A stretch of DNA of 64,000 nucleotides from Vicia villosa (lineage: Eukaryota > Streptophyta > Magnoliopsida > Fabales > Fabaceae), in assembly GCF_029867415.1 (NCBI RefSeq), contig NC_081186.1, positions 21,889,915 through 21,953,914 on the forward strand, given 5' to 3'. The notes beneath the pieces are model-generated. The model was not told the origin of the DNA. It searched no databases and saw nothing but the letters and a program-made list of their open reading frames with translations. Each line of letters opens with the position of its first letter. Position 1 is the first letter of the stretch. Both the position numbers and the translations under genes were made by a program. Below, piece after piece: positions 46,445 to 58,860 of the stretch.

Positions 46445-47481
46445 TGGAGAGTCCGGGGAAGTCGGTAGAACAAATGAGATCAATGCTCCAGGACCACAAA
46501 AAAGGGAGACGCTGCATCTTCATCTAAAACCTTAAGGTGATAGATAAATGGATCATCTCTCTTATAAATCCAACATTCCACTCATTCATAGGAAATGTGG
46601 GACTTTAATCACTAACACATGCATCCAACATTCTCCCACAAGTGTGAGTCACCCACATCTTATAACAGGATCCAACACTGGATCCAGCTCCCACTCCCCC
46701 ACAAAGTCAAACCACAACTCTGATATCACTGGTAGGGAGTTTGGGGAAGTCCGGAGCACCAATGAGATCAATGCTCCATGATAGGGATGGCAATCTGGCC
46801 CATACTGTATGGGTACCGGCAAAAAATATCCACAACGGTTAGGAAAATTCCGCAAAATGGGTGCGAGCACGGGTAATTATCCATTAAAATAAGCGGGTAT
46901 GGATGCGGGCACGGGTACCTTACTACCCACCTCGCCCCATACCCGCACAACATTTTTATATAATGTCATTTGTATTATTATATAAAAATGCAAATTAATC
47001 AATTTTTAAAAAATATATCGCTATTAAATTATTACACATTTTAATAAAGGTATTTATTTATTTCTTAACTCAACAATAACATCCATAATTTTTTAATATT
47101 GTTAAAAAAAAACTTAAAATTATATGATATTTTGTAATTAATTGATTTAATTTTACTACAAATGCGAGAAAATGGGTATGTGTATAGGTATTGAGGTACC
47201 CATAGGGTATGGGTATGGGTATGGGTATGGATAAAAACATGGATGTCCATGCAGGTTTATGCTCGGGTACGGGGATTTTTTTTCATATTGCGGGTGTGGG
47301 GACAGGTATTATAGTACCCTGCTCATTGCCATCCCTACTCCAGGACAACAAGAGAGTGAGGCGTCATATTTCTACCTAAAATCTTAAGGTGATTAAGTAA
47401 ATGTATCCTCTCTCACAAGTCAAACATTTCACCCACTCATAAGCAATGTGGGACTTTGATCACTCACACTTGCAGCCAACA
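46445..47481 (-). mobile_element. Element G: TRIM retrotransposon, interrupted by MITE H
   Basis: Two direct repeats serve as LTRs: 46445-46630 (186 bp) and 46730-47481 (188 bp once MITE H and its duplication are removed). On the minus strand they begin TGTTGG and end in CCA. Just after the 5' LTR is a PBS-like TGATATCAGAG at about 46728-46718. Just before the 3' LTR is GTGGGAGAA, a polypurine tract. The internal part is only about 100 bp. Flanks are TTTAT at 46440-46444 and TGTAT at 47482-47486, a 4/5 match. This is a complete TRIM architecture. Confidence 0.8.
46782..47337. mobile_element. Element H: hAT-type MITE
   Basis: This 556-bp element has perfect 13-bp terminal inverted repeats, TAGGGATGGCAAT, and an 8-bp duplication CTCCATGA/CTCCAGGA at 46774-46781 and 47338-47345. 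The empty site is visible in the other LTR of G (CTCCAGGA near 46488). The interior has runs of GGGTAT words. The 8-bp duplication and the termini fit hAT. Confidence 0.88.
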
Positions 47482-48598
47482 TGTATTTTAAACAAGGGAA
47501 AGAATGTTGAAAATGAAATAAATATAAAATTTAACTAATTAATTGGTAGAAAAAACATACTAGAATTTGAGACAAAACGGAAAAACTTTTTTCCACAGTT
47601 AATTGAGACTAGAATTGAAAATCCACCCTCTTGCAGCTTCCATTTTCGTCTACTCGCGTGATTGTAGCATTCCCTTTCCTTTTAGTGACCATCCCTTTAT
47701 TGTAGTGGAAAAATACTTAGATATTTTTTAGTTAGTTATTTTAGCTTTTAGTCTATTTATTTGTTAATTTAAACTCTTTTTATTTTTAACAATTGATTCA
47801 ATTAATTTAAATAAAAATTATTTATTTAATTTTTTGACTTATAATTAAATTATTATTTATTTAAATAATTATATTAGAACAATATTATATATAGAAAAAA
47901 TTTAGAATAATAATTATGATACTAACTCTTAATGTTATTTATTAAGTACAATAAATTTATTTATAAAATTAAGGCAGCATAGTCAGTGATACACAATTAA
48001 GGAAAATTTATCATACGATTATTATTTTATTATGATAACCATTTATAAAATAAATAATTAAAATATGAAGATAGTTATAAATAATTAAATAAAATTATAC
48101 ACATAAAATAAGTTGTTGTATAAATAATGGATAATTGAAATTTATTAGAAGAATCTAAGTAATGTATATTAAAATATCATGATGTTACACTCGTACTCCT
48201 AGGTTCATCCTAGCCTTTTTTACTTTGATTGTATCTTCATGAGTAATTTGAAGAGTATCCCCATATTTATTTAGCAGAATTACAATGTAAAAGACGGGGA
48301 AATGTCTAAGGCAATAGTGATGATAGTTTTTGCTTTTAAATTGTACTGCATTTTTTCTTTATCTTCTTTTATTTATATTTCTCTAGTTTTATTTTACACA
48401 ACACCATCAGTTAGATGTGTGGGAACAAAAAGACAATGTTTTACTACTGTCGAGATATCACAATCCATACCCTCTAAAAAGATTATCATCTTCTTTTTCT
48501 TATAAGCATATCCCTCTCTATTGAATGAAGAGATTTTTTTAGTGAATAGTTTTAATTCATTCCTACCCCCGAGATGATAAGCCTTATAACAGGAGTTA

Positions 48599-48611
48599 GG
48601 CTTGTATACCA
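48599..48611 (-). other. Element E primer-binding-site relic
   Basis: The minus strand reads TGGTATACAAGCC, close to the initiator-tRNA PBS TGGTATCAGAGCC. It sits between the LTR-like block and the gag relic, as expected for a 5' LTR on the right. Confidence 0.65.
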
Positions 48612-48616
48612 TTTTT

Positions 48617-49719
48617 TGAACAAACAACACCAAACACAAAAAGTAGGTGAATTGTGATATTTGGTTTTCAAAAAAAACTTTATAAAAATAATTGATTTTA
48701 AAAAGATTGATTTTAAGAATAGGGTAGAAGTAGAGATTAAACGACAAAAAAGATAAATGACAAAAAATAAAGAGATATGTTAAGAGATGTCACACTAGAT
48801 GTTATCCTAGTTTGTCCTTAAACCACACGGCCTACTTGAGTCTCCAAGAATTTCCTCTAGAGATTTCCATTATCAACAACTTGAGCTTTTACACATGTGC
48901 AGCCCAACAACCTTACACCAAGCTTTTTACGAGTTTAGCTAGTAACCTTCAAATTTATTACAACAGCACAAGAGAACTAAACTCTAGATTGCACAAATTT
49001 ATCACAATAATAGAGAAACAAAACTCTCGGGTGAAGCTTTTCACTCTCTTAGTACAAAAGTAATTTCTAGTGAATAAAAATGATAACATGATGAGAATGA
49101 GTGAGATAGAAGAGTAGATAGTTCACAAAATTTGTGATTTGAAAGTAAGGAATGCATTCTTTTATATAGGGAAACTTTTATCTCAAAATGGCAACAATCT
49201 GTGGGCTTGGACGTTATCTAATTGATTAGAAATGACAACCTAATCTATTATGTACCTTAATCGATTAACAAGCTTTATAATCGATAAGGAGGTAAACTTG
49301 CGCCTTAATGGATTAGATAAAGCGCCTAATCACTTAGATAATGAGTTTATTTTTCCTAATTAATCATAATTACTTCTTATTTGTTCAAGTACTAGCCAAA
49401 ATTGGTTTTAAGAAGTTTTGATAAAAAAAGATGAAGAGTTATAGTGCATGTGCATGTGGCCTTAGTACTGTAAGACTTACTCTTGCTTCAATTAGATTCA
49501 AATGATCAAATATAAGAAAAAACACTAAGCAGAAGATCATACGAGCTTTCACTTCTTCAGTTTTTTTTATTGATTGATCTGATTCTTTTTCACTTTTCAA
49601 AGGCGAAGTATGATACTTTTGTTTTAGCTTGCTTCTTGACTAATGATACTTGTGATTTAACTTTTCCTTATTCATTTTTTATCATCAAAACCTCATTATA
49701 CTTTAACCTCCATAGCACA
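48617..49719 (-). repeat. Element E 5' LTR, decayed
   Basis: It lies beside the PBS relic and upstream of gag on the minus strand. It shares landmarks with SIRE-type LTRs, such as GGTTTTGATGATAA near its start and ATCCTAGTTTGTCCTTAA where D has ATCCTGGTTCGTTGTTAA. The outer boundary TGTGCTATGG at 49719 is tentative. Confidence 0.55.
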
Positions 49720-50332
49720 TAGAATCATATTGACATTCAGGCATAACATCACTACAACTCTTTTACAATTATTCTTCCCACACCCTCTTAAGAAAGAAAT
49801 ATTTGGTCATTTTAAGGAGTCCATGGAACTTTTAGATATCTAGTGATGAACATTATAATCAATTTTGATGCTTAGTATGTATGCTTATATCATATGATAT
49901 TTCTAGTGTAGTATGTATCATGGTGTACATGATTGATTTAGTCACCAAAGCATGTGAATTCTTTTTGTGTACTTTTTGTCATCTAATGAGGTAAGGAATT
50001 ACACATCGGATAAAATATCTATGTCTCAGTTCATATTATCTTAATGAAATAGTCTTAATGTGATATAGTGCATATTAGTATGTACTTGTGATAAGGTGCA
50101 TCAACAATCTATCCCTATAGATTTTGACATTTATTAATTAAATTTTTCATAAAACATAATTAATATAATATTCAAGTTCAAGAAGCTTGACTTAATCTAT
50201 AAATGAATTTAGACAATTTATATACTTTTCTAGCTCTCATGCTACACGGAACTGTTGTCCAACAACCACTCCTTGGTGGAATTGATTTGTGTTTCGTTCT
50301 CATTAAAAAAAGGTTTTTGGTACTTCAATTGT
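49720..50332. other. AT-rich DNA, no feature seen
   Basis: No coding region, RNA or clear repeat boundary was recognised between the E LTR and element P1. Confidence 0.6.
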
Positions 50333-50709
50333 TTTAAGTTAGAAAATTTCTTCACCCACCTCCCAACCTTCTTGCCCATCCCTGGTGAATTTACCACAAT
50401 ACCCCTTGTTTCGGAAGTTCATTTCCGAAACTGTACTTTTTTTCTTAAAAAATGTGTTTTCGGAAATGCATCTCCGAAAACGTGTTTTTTTTAATATAAA
50501 ATATTGATTTCGGAGATGCATCTCCGAAATAAAGATACTTTTTCAGAAAATATGGTGTTTCGGAAGTTCATCTCCGAACGCACCCCCCTTGGGGAATTCG
50601 GAAATGAACTTCCGAAAATATGTCTGGACAGGAGAAAATGAAAAACAACAACAATTCGCTTTATTTAATCGGGTGAAGATTACAACGATAATATTACATA
50701 TAATTAAAG

Positions 50710-51081
50710 TTACATATTGTTGATCACAGGTAGGTGGGGATGAGTCAACATTTTGATAACATCGTCCGCCGATCTTTGAAGTTTCGCGTCCAACTCGATC
50801 GGGCCTTTCGAAGAAAATCGGTCGAACGTTGTCCACATAACCGCCAAATCTTCGTCGTTCTTGATCTCAAAAGGTGTGAACTTAATGCATCCCTCGTCGT
50901 TAAGCGATGGCGAGCGGTACTCGAGCTTGACAACCTTTCGATTTTCGGGATAGTGCAAAAGCGTGTTGAGCGACGGTATCAACTCCGCAAACGGCGTGTC
51001 GCGCGAGAAGCGAAATTGGAACGGCATCGAGTAGCCGGTTTCAAAGTAGACGAATGCTAGGTAGGGGTAGGTTTGTGTCAT
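50710..51081 (-). CDS. Small 123-aa protein inside P1, function unknown
   Basis: The ATG at 51081 is chosen because TATAAATA lies 39 bp upstream (51120-51127) with a short CT-rich leader between. The in-frame start at 51156 would lie upstream of that TATA box. The protein is compact and acidic-basic mixed, with YLAFVYFETGY near the N-terminus, an LLHYPENRKVVKLEYRSPS segment in the middle and an EDLAVMWTTF motif near residue 85. The frame is intact. I have a general impression that such proteins recur in legume repeats, possibly as N-terminal parts of Mutator-type proteins, but I do not recognise a named domain. It is bracketed on both sides by the palindromes of P1. Confidence 0.6.
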   Translation of the reverse strand: MTQTYPYLAFVYFETGYSMPFQFRFSRDTPFAELIPSLNTLLHYPENRKVVKLEYRSPSLNDEGCIKFTPFEIKNDEDLAVMWTTFDRFSSKGPIELDAKLQRSADDVIKMLTHPHLPVINNM

Positions 51082-51119
51082 TTGTGTTTTGTAGTGTGGA
51101 GAGGATGAAGAAGAGTGTG

Positions 51120-51127
51120 TATTTATA
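51120..51127 (-). promoter_or_regulatory. TATA box of the P1 gene
   Basis: TATAAATA on the minus strand, 39 bp before the ATG and inside element P1. Spacing suits a plant core promoter with a very short leader. Confidence 0.6.
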
Positions 51128-51360
51128 GACTTATTGGAGCATTGATGGCCTAACAAACCTTATCCTGCCTCAGGGGACATTTCGGAAATGAACTTCCGAA
51201 AATAGGAGGCAGACTAGCATATTTCGGAGGTTCATTTCCGAAGACAAAAAAAATTCAAAAAAAAAAGCGCTTCGGAAGTTCATTTCCGAAGCAGGGGTAG
51301 TTTTGGTTTTTCGCTGGAGGTGACCCCATAGAGAGGTGGCTAAAGAAAAAATTTAAGTTA

Positions 51361-52943
<1,583 letters not shown>

Positions 52944-55900
52944 GAGAATTTCTTTCTCCACCTCCCAACCTTCTAGGTCAACTCTGGTGAAAAACCACAT
53001 ATACCCCTGACTTCAGAAATGCATTTCTGAAATGCAAGAAAAAGGTGTTTTCGGAGATGCATCTCCGAAAGCGCCTTTTTTTTTTCAAAATTTGTCTTAT
53101 TTCGGAAATGCATTTCCGAAAACACCATTTCGGAAGTTCATTTCCGAAATACTGCGCGTTTTGCAGATTTAGCAAAACAACACCCTCCCCCATTCATTTT
53201 ACCCTAATCTTCTTCCAAACTCAGCCTCTCTTCAAGTTTTCTGCAAAAGCAAGTGTGAAGTATCAGAGATTGCCAAAATTTTCTTCCAATCTCAACCTAA
53301 ATCATCTCAAACTCTATTAGTGGTAAGTTTATCAATTTTTTTCAATTTTTAGATCCATTATTCATATCTCTATTAGGGTGTTTAGAAATTGCAAAAATCA
53401 CATTAAGGTAGGTTGGTACTGCTATTTAGGTTGTTTACACTTTACAATGAATAAAAGTAGTTTTGATTTAGGGTTTTGGGGTCTGTCATGGAAGTTGCAG
53501 AAAACTTCTTCGCAGGGGTGTTTTGGAAGTTCATTTCCGAAAACACCTCCATTCCCAGTTTCGGAAATGAACTTCCGAAGTGTATCAGAAATGCATTTTT
53601 TTTTAGTTTTTTCTGTTGTCTCTCATATTAATAGATTTCAATTGTTTTCAGGAACATGTCAGGCAACCAAGCACGCATCAGACAGGGTAGAGAGACCCAG
53701 ACTACGTCGGCTAGACGCGAGCGGGCGGCGGCGCAGCTGGCGTCGACGCAGGGGCAGGGCCGGGGACGACGTGTGCGAGTTCCCGTGGAGATGGACGAGA
53801 GTACCTCTACATCTGGATCGAGGAGTCGTCTGCCTCGGGTATCTTCTTCCCGCCACCGAGAGGAGGAGGAGGAGGAGGAGGAGGCAGTGACAAACCACGA
53901 GGCGGAGGAGGTACCGGATGTTGATCCTCCACACGGGGAAGAGGAGGAGCAGGAGGAGGCCTACCCGGGAGGGCCCAGTGACACTTCCGTGCTGATTACC
54001 TACCACAAGCACGTCGCTCGGCATATCTGGGAGGGAGAGGTATTTTTTATAATTTGCCCGACTATATTATTTAACTGTTTATAATTTAGCCGTTTATTCA
54101 ATATTTTCTTAACAGTCTATTTAACATACTTTTTTTTTGTTTTTTTTTTGTAACAGGAGAGAGAGCCTTTGAAAATGGTGAACCACTCCCGGAAGGTTTT
54201 CAGTCTGTTTAAACCAACTGCTGAGTGGTTTAACGACGCGGTGAGAGCTTCAGGGCTTAGTGGGCTCTGCATGACGGGGTATACCACCATCAGCCACGGC
54301 ATGCAGGGGGCCTTTGTGGAGCGGTGGCACAAGGAGAGGTCTTCTTTCCACTTACCGGTTGGGGAGATGACGATCACCTTGCATGATGTGCAGTGTCTTC
54401 TCCACCTGCCGATCAGGGGGCACTGTTGCACCACTCCCGGATCCAGAGGATCGAAGCCAGTGAGTGGATGGCGCTCTATTTGGGTATGGAGCCTGAAGTT
54501 GCTGACTATGAGTGCATCACGATATCTGGGCCTCATATCCGGTTCACCACACTGAGCACTTATTTCGAGCGACACCTGGTGGCGGCGGCCGAAGCCGAGG
54601 ATGCGGGTGACGACCTATTTACACATTATCACCGTGGTTGCGCTCTCCGGTGCTGGTACATGTTTGTGGTAGGCGCTGCAATCTTTGTGGACAAGAGTGC
54701 AAGGTACGTCGACGTGACCTACCTCCGCTACTTCATGGACTTGACTACCGTTCACCAGTGGAACTGGGGGGCAGCTACTCTGGCATACCTATACCAGAAG
54801 CTGAATGAGGCCTCCAACTGGAGGACGAGGCAGTTGACCGGATCCTGCACACTACTTACGATACGTCTCATTTTAATTGTTTCGTATTTATTTATGTTTC
54901 GTATTTATTTTTAATACATTATCGTGTTTGTGTTTCAGAGCTGGATCATCTCTTACTTCTCCCGCATCCACGGCTTCCACATTGATCATGAGTACGATAA
55001 CGGCATGCCCAGGGCCGCCAGATACGTTCTCCAGAGGGGGAACAATGCAGTGGGACCATACCGTGGGTACCTCGACCGCACGATGCACGATGACGTCACT
55101 TGGAGGCCATTCAGCGACTACACTCATGTTGTCCCCTTTGACAGCATATCTTTATATTCTGGCTGGTTGGCATGCAGGACTAGCACCATGGTGCGGTATC
55201 TCCCTGAGCGGTGCATGCGACAGTTTGGGTATGTGCAGATGATACCCAAGTCACCTTTTGAGGCTGCTCCCGACACGGTGACCCGAGTGCAGCTAACTGG
55301 CATATTTGAGGATTGGGAGCGTCATGTGGTAGCAGAGAAGTATCGTCGCATTCGGGTCACCCAGGACTGGCACAGTGTGGAGGGGTATGTCACATGGTTC
55401 TATCGGGTGTCACATCCTCTGCTGAGACCCGACGCTCCCGGCGCTCCTAGGCCAGCACACGAGGAGATCCTGGAGAACCAGCAGGCCGAGGATGACCACG
55501 CCATTGATCTCCTGCCGATCTGCCAGCGGATAGAGATGCTTGGGCGGGACGCTTTTGATCGAGGTGTCGTTCATCAGGGCGGTCCAGATGCAGTCGCCGT
55601 GATGGAGATGATCGTCCCTGATGCGGGCCATGCGGCGGCATAGAGGCGGCAGAGGAGGTCCCAGGGAGAGAGGGTTAGGCATACCCAGTAGGGGTCCGGG
55701 TTTATTCTTTTGTTTTCGGATTGTATCTCTCGCACACTATTACTATTTGGATCGGCTTGTATATATTATTTGGATTTGATTTATCATATTAGTATTTTCT
55801 GTTTATATGTCGCTTATTTTATTTGGCATTTTCCTTTAATTAAAAATACGAGACTGTTTCGAAAAACATAAAAAAAAAAAAAAAAAACACAGTTTCTGCA

Positions 55901-56130
55901 TAATTCGAAAGTGCATTTCCGAAACCCCCCAAAATCTGGAAAAAAAAAAAGGTGTTTTCGGAAGTGCATCTTCGAAAATACCCCCCATTTGGTGTTTTCG
56001 GAGATGCACTTCCGAAGTCTGAGAAAATTTTAAAAAAAAAAAATACTTCGGAAGTGCATTTCCGAAGCAGGGGTAAAGTGGGGTTTTCGCTGGGGGTGAC
56101 CCCCATAGGGAGGTGGGTAGAGAAATTTTT
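52944..56130 (+). mobile_element. Element P2: palindrome-rich TIR element carrying a plant mobile domain gene
   Basis: This element of about 3.19 kb starts GAGAATTTCTTTCTCCACC and ends, inverted, AAAAATTTCTCTACCCACC. The flanks repeat AAGATATT at 52936-52943 and 56131-56138. Next to the right end it shares with P1 the words GCAGGGGTA, TTTTCGCTGG and GGTGACCCC. Palindromes of the CGGAARTKCATYTCCG type lie at 53012-53031 (decayed), 53049-53070, 53100-53121, 53128-53149, 53521-53543, 53559-53579, 55904-55923, 55956-55977, 55997-56017 and 56047-56066, on both sides of the gene. Confidence 0.85.
53656..55643 (+). pseudogene. Plant mobile domain (PMD, MAIN-like) protein gene in P2, damaged
   Basis: A 5' leader intron (53323 GTAAGT to 53651 CAG) precedes ATG 53656. 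Exon 1 codes a basic then acidic (poly-Glu) N-terminus and ends at a GT donor near 54040. Exon 2 begins at about 54158 and opens the PMD fold (PTAEWFNDAVRASGL, ERWHKERSSFHLP, GEMTITLHDVQCLLHLPI). A frame change near 54415 separates it from the rest of the domain (LYLGMEPEVADYE, then YLRYFMD). The next donor near 54855 reads ATACGT where GTACGT is expected. The last exon, about 54941-55643, holds SWIISYF, RIHGFHID and a C-terminal region. PMD proteins include Arabidopsis MAIN/MAIL1 and many transposon-borne copies. Two lesions make this one probably non-functional. Confidence 0.8.
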
Positions 56131-56553
56131 AAGATATTTTGAAAATTTATGTTAGCCCTCCAAAATCCTCCAAAGCCCTCCTTAATAAAAAATTTTGAGT
56201 TCCCCCAAATTATAGGATTTTTGGTGTTATGAATAAAAGCAAACCCTCTAAACCCTTCCAACCAAAATCATTCAATTTTTTTCGCTCGATCCTTCTATTT
56301 TTTTAAAGTCTTCCCCTCCCTTCTCCTCCAAACTCCCAAACATAAGTTTAACCTCTTAAAAACACCGATAAATATATATTACATGCATAATATGCATAAA
56401 ATAATATAAAATTTGATAATACAATTATAACAAAAATTAAATAAACAATTTTATTATAATTTTTTGACCTGCAAGCAAGTTCTTCAAACTTCTATATCGA
56501 TACTATCATTTGACTGTTTTTTTCAATTCGAACAATTACAATATTTAAATAAA
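56131..56553. other. AT-rich spacer, no feature seen
   Basis: No coding or structural feature was recognised between P2 and the TAA microsatellite. Confidence 0.5.

Positions 56554-56620
<67 letters not shown>
56554..56620. repeat. (TAA)n microsatellite
   Basis: A trinucleotide AAT/TAA run of about 67 bp. Confidence 0.95.
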
Positions 56621-57018
56621 GATAACATAACACACATGTTGTATTTAAATTAAATAAGTCTAAAATATAAGATCATAATCGTATATAAATTATTTAATAA
56701 TAATAAAACTGAGTTTTAAAAACATGGTAGTATATTTTTTGTTTCCATTAACTATTTTGAGTGATAATATCTTGAGTCACAAAATTTAGAGTTTGTTTGG
56801 TAACACTAAAAAAAGAGCTTTTAGCTTTTAGCTTTTCAGCTCATATTAACAAAAAAACTCTGTTTGGTAACTGCCATTTAGTTTTTAGCTTGTAGCTTTT
56901 TTACTAGCTTTTAGCTTTTTTCTCAAAAGCTATTTAAAGTAGCTTTTGAGCTTTTAGCTTTTGGCCTGTGACTTTTTATTTCATTTATACCCCTATTATT
57001 TTAACAAAACTACAATTT

Positions 57019-57657
<639 letters not shown>

Positions 57658-58173
57658 GTAAAACAGTTTTTGCGTTGTATAATTATATTCGTGTCGATTA
57701 ACAAAAAAAATGCAATATTTAATTTTTTTTTAACGACATTAAAATTAAACTTGTGAAATATTAAGAGATTATTATTTTAAATTAGTATAATTGAATTCAA
57801 AATCGTAATGATGTTATTTATATATTTCATTAAATTTATATATAAATTTTATTATATAAGTTCATTTAAAATTTTATATATAATTGTTCGATATATTTTG
57901 ATGTTATTTTTAATTTTAATATATATTAATTTTTTTGCATGTGTTTGCTAATATATGTATTTTTATTTTATAAAAATTTATTTAATTATATAATACAATA
58001 ATATAATGAGACTTTCAATTTCTTAATTAAGAATGTCCTTTTATGTCATTTTATATTTATCAGTTAGTATAACAGCTAATTTACCAAACACTCAAATTAA
58101 CTAATTAGCTATCAGCTACCAGCTAAAAGTCATCAGCTATCAGCTACCAGTTAGTTTTACCAAAGAGAGCCTT

Positions 58174-58860
58174 AGGTAAAATATGAAACCTACTTGTTCG
58201 GTGTGGCACGCATAGCGAGAAAGTATGTATACATTTTATCGTTGATATTTATATTTCTCTTTTGCAGAAGAAAAAATTATAAAATTTTTTTGTTTATTAT
58301 TACTTCATATTATCTTTAAAAAGATTAAAATATTTAATGTTAAAAGTCCAACCTCAATCAGACCTTTAAATATTGCACCAGTGCCTACACCAGTTGAAAA
58401 TCCATACCAGTTTGATTACCTTTGATCTAAGAATGGAGTATATACTAGCTGTCCTGCCATTGTGATTTTATCTTATAGTAAAAAATAAACATATATCCAT
58501 GATGGAGCTGTTTTACTTACAGGTGAGCTTATATTACTCTCCAACTAAGATAAAGCATGCACAAGTATGCAAATGATAAGCCAGTTTAAGGCAAAAGAGA
58601 TTCTTCAGTAATCACAAGCATGTAACTCAAGGTATAAGTAGTAAGGCACAACTTGCTTACAATACCATAGAGGTAGATGTTGTTCTCAACTAAAAAGTGT
58701 GACAAGTAGACATGACATGTTTTGAGAGAATTATGTACTTTGAGGAAAATATACACAAATATAAATACTACAATCATTTAGTAAAGAACAGCATCTACTA
58801 CAGTACCATAGGTAAATTTTGTCCTAAAATATAATATATACAATTAAGTGAACTTATTAA
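58174..58860. other. Downstream flank of the SPD1/Ycf45-like gene
   Basis: AT-rich DNA with no recognised coding region. It probably includes the 3' untranslated region of the minus-strand gene that ends at 58861. Confidence 0.5.

Larger units (their letters stand above)
45118..48189. mobile_element. Element F: solo LTR inserted in gag relic, TSD CTCGT
   Basis: The block starts TGTAACGCCC and ends GATGTTACA, giving the inverted ends TGTAAC/GTTACA. CTCGT is duplicated at 45113-45117 and 48190-48194, and the gag coding of E continues across the site when F is removed. Without nested TRIM G it is about 2.0 kb, with no coding. The repeated word CCACTWAGGC/CCACTTAG occurs at about 45690-45975. 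It fits a solo LTR, with lineage and orientation not determined. Confidence 0.75.
44340..48560 (-). pseudogene. Copia gag relic of element E, split by solo LTR F
   Basis: Read on the minus strand, N-terminal gag motifs lie at about 48540-48400 (FNREGYAYKKKKMIIFLEG). The core appears at about 48270-48195 (WDTLQITHEDTIKVKKAR) and then continues immediately after LTR F at 45117 (FRMKLEENIQEMEK). Further on are LATLFGKLQEHEMKLQ near 44910, a degraded zinc knuckle (CFKCGKN) near 44655, and an acidic tail near 44530. Many stops and frame changes are present. These are the standard landmarks of a copia gag (UBN2-type). No pol follows on the left, so E is truncated as well as interrupted. Confidence 0.8.
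50342..51351. mobile_element. Element P1: palindrome-rich TIR element, 9-bp TSD
   Basis: This 1010-bp element is flanked by a perfect 9-bp duplication, TTTAAGTTA, at 50333-50341 and 51352-51360. Imperfect terminal repeats read GAAAATTTCTTCACCCACC on the left and TTTTTTCTTTAGCCACC inverted on the right, both leading into ACCTC. Eight copies of a palindrome of the type CGGAARTKCATYTCCG lie at 50409-50430, 50457-50480, 50507-50530, 50558-50579, 50597-50617, 51180-51201, 51222-51242 and 51271-51290, all outside the central gene. The 9-bp duplication suggests a Mutator-like element. Confidence 0.85.

Noticed and set aside
53659..54024. Minus-strand frame opposite PMD exon 1
   Set aside because: Antisense shadow of a GC-rich, Glu-rich exon.
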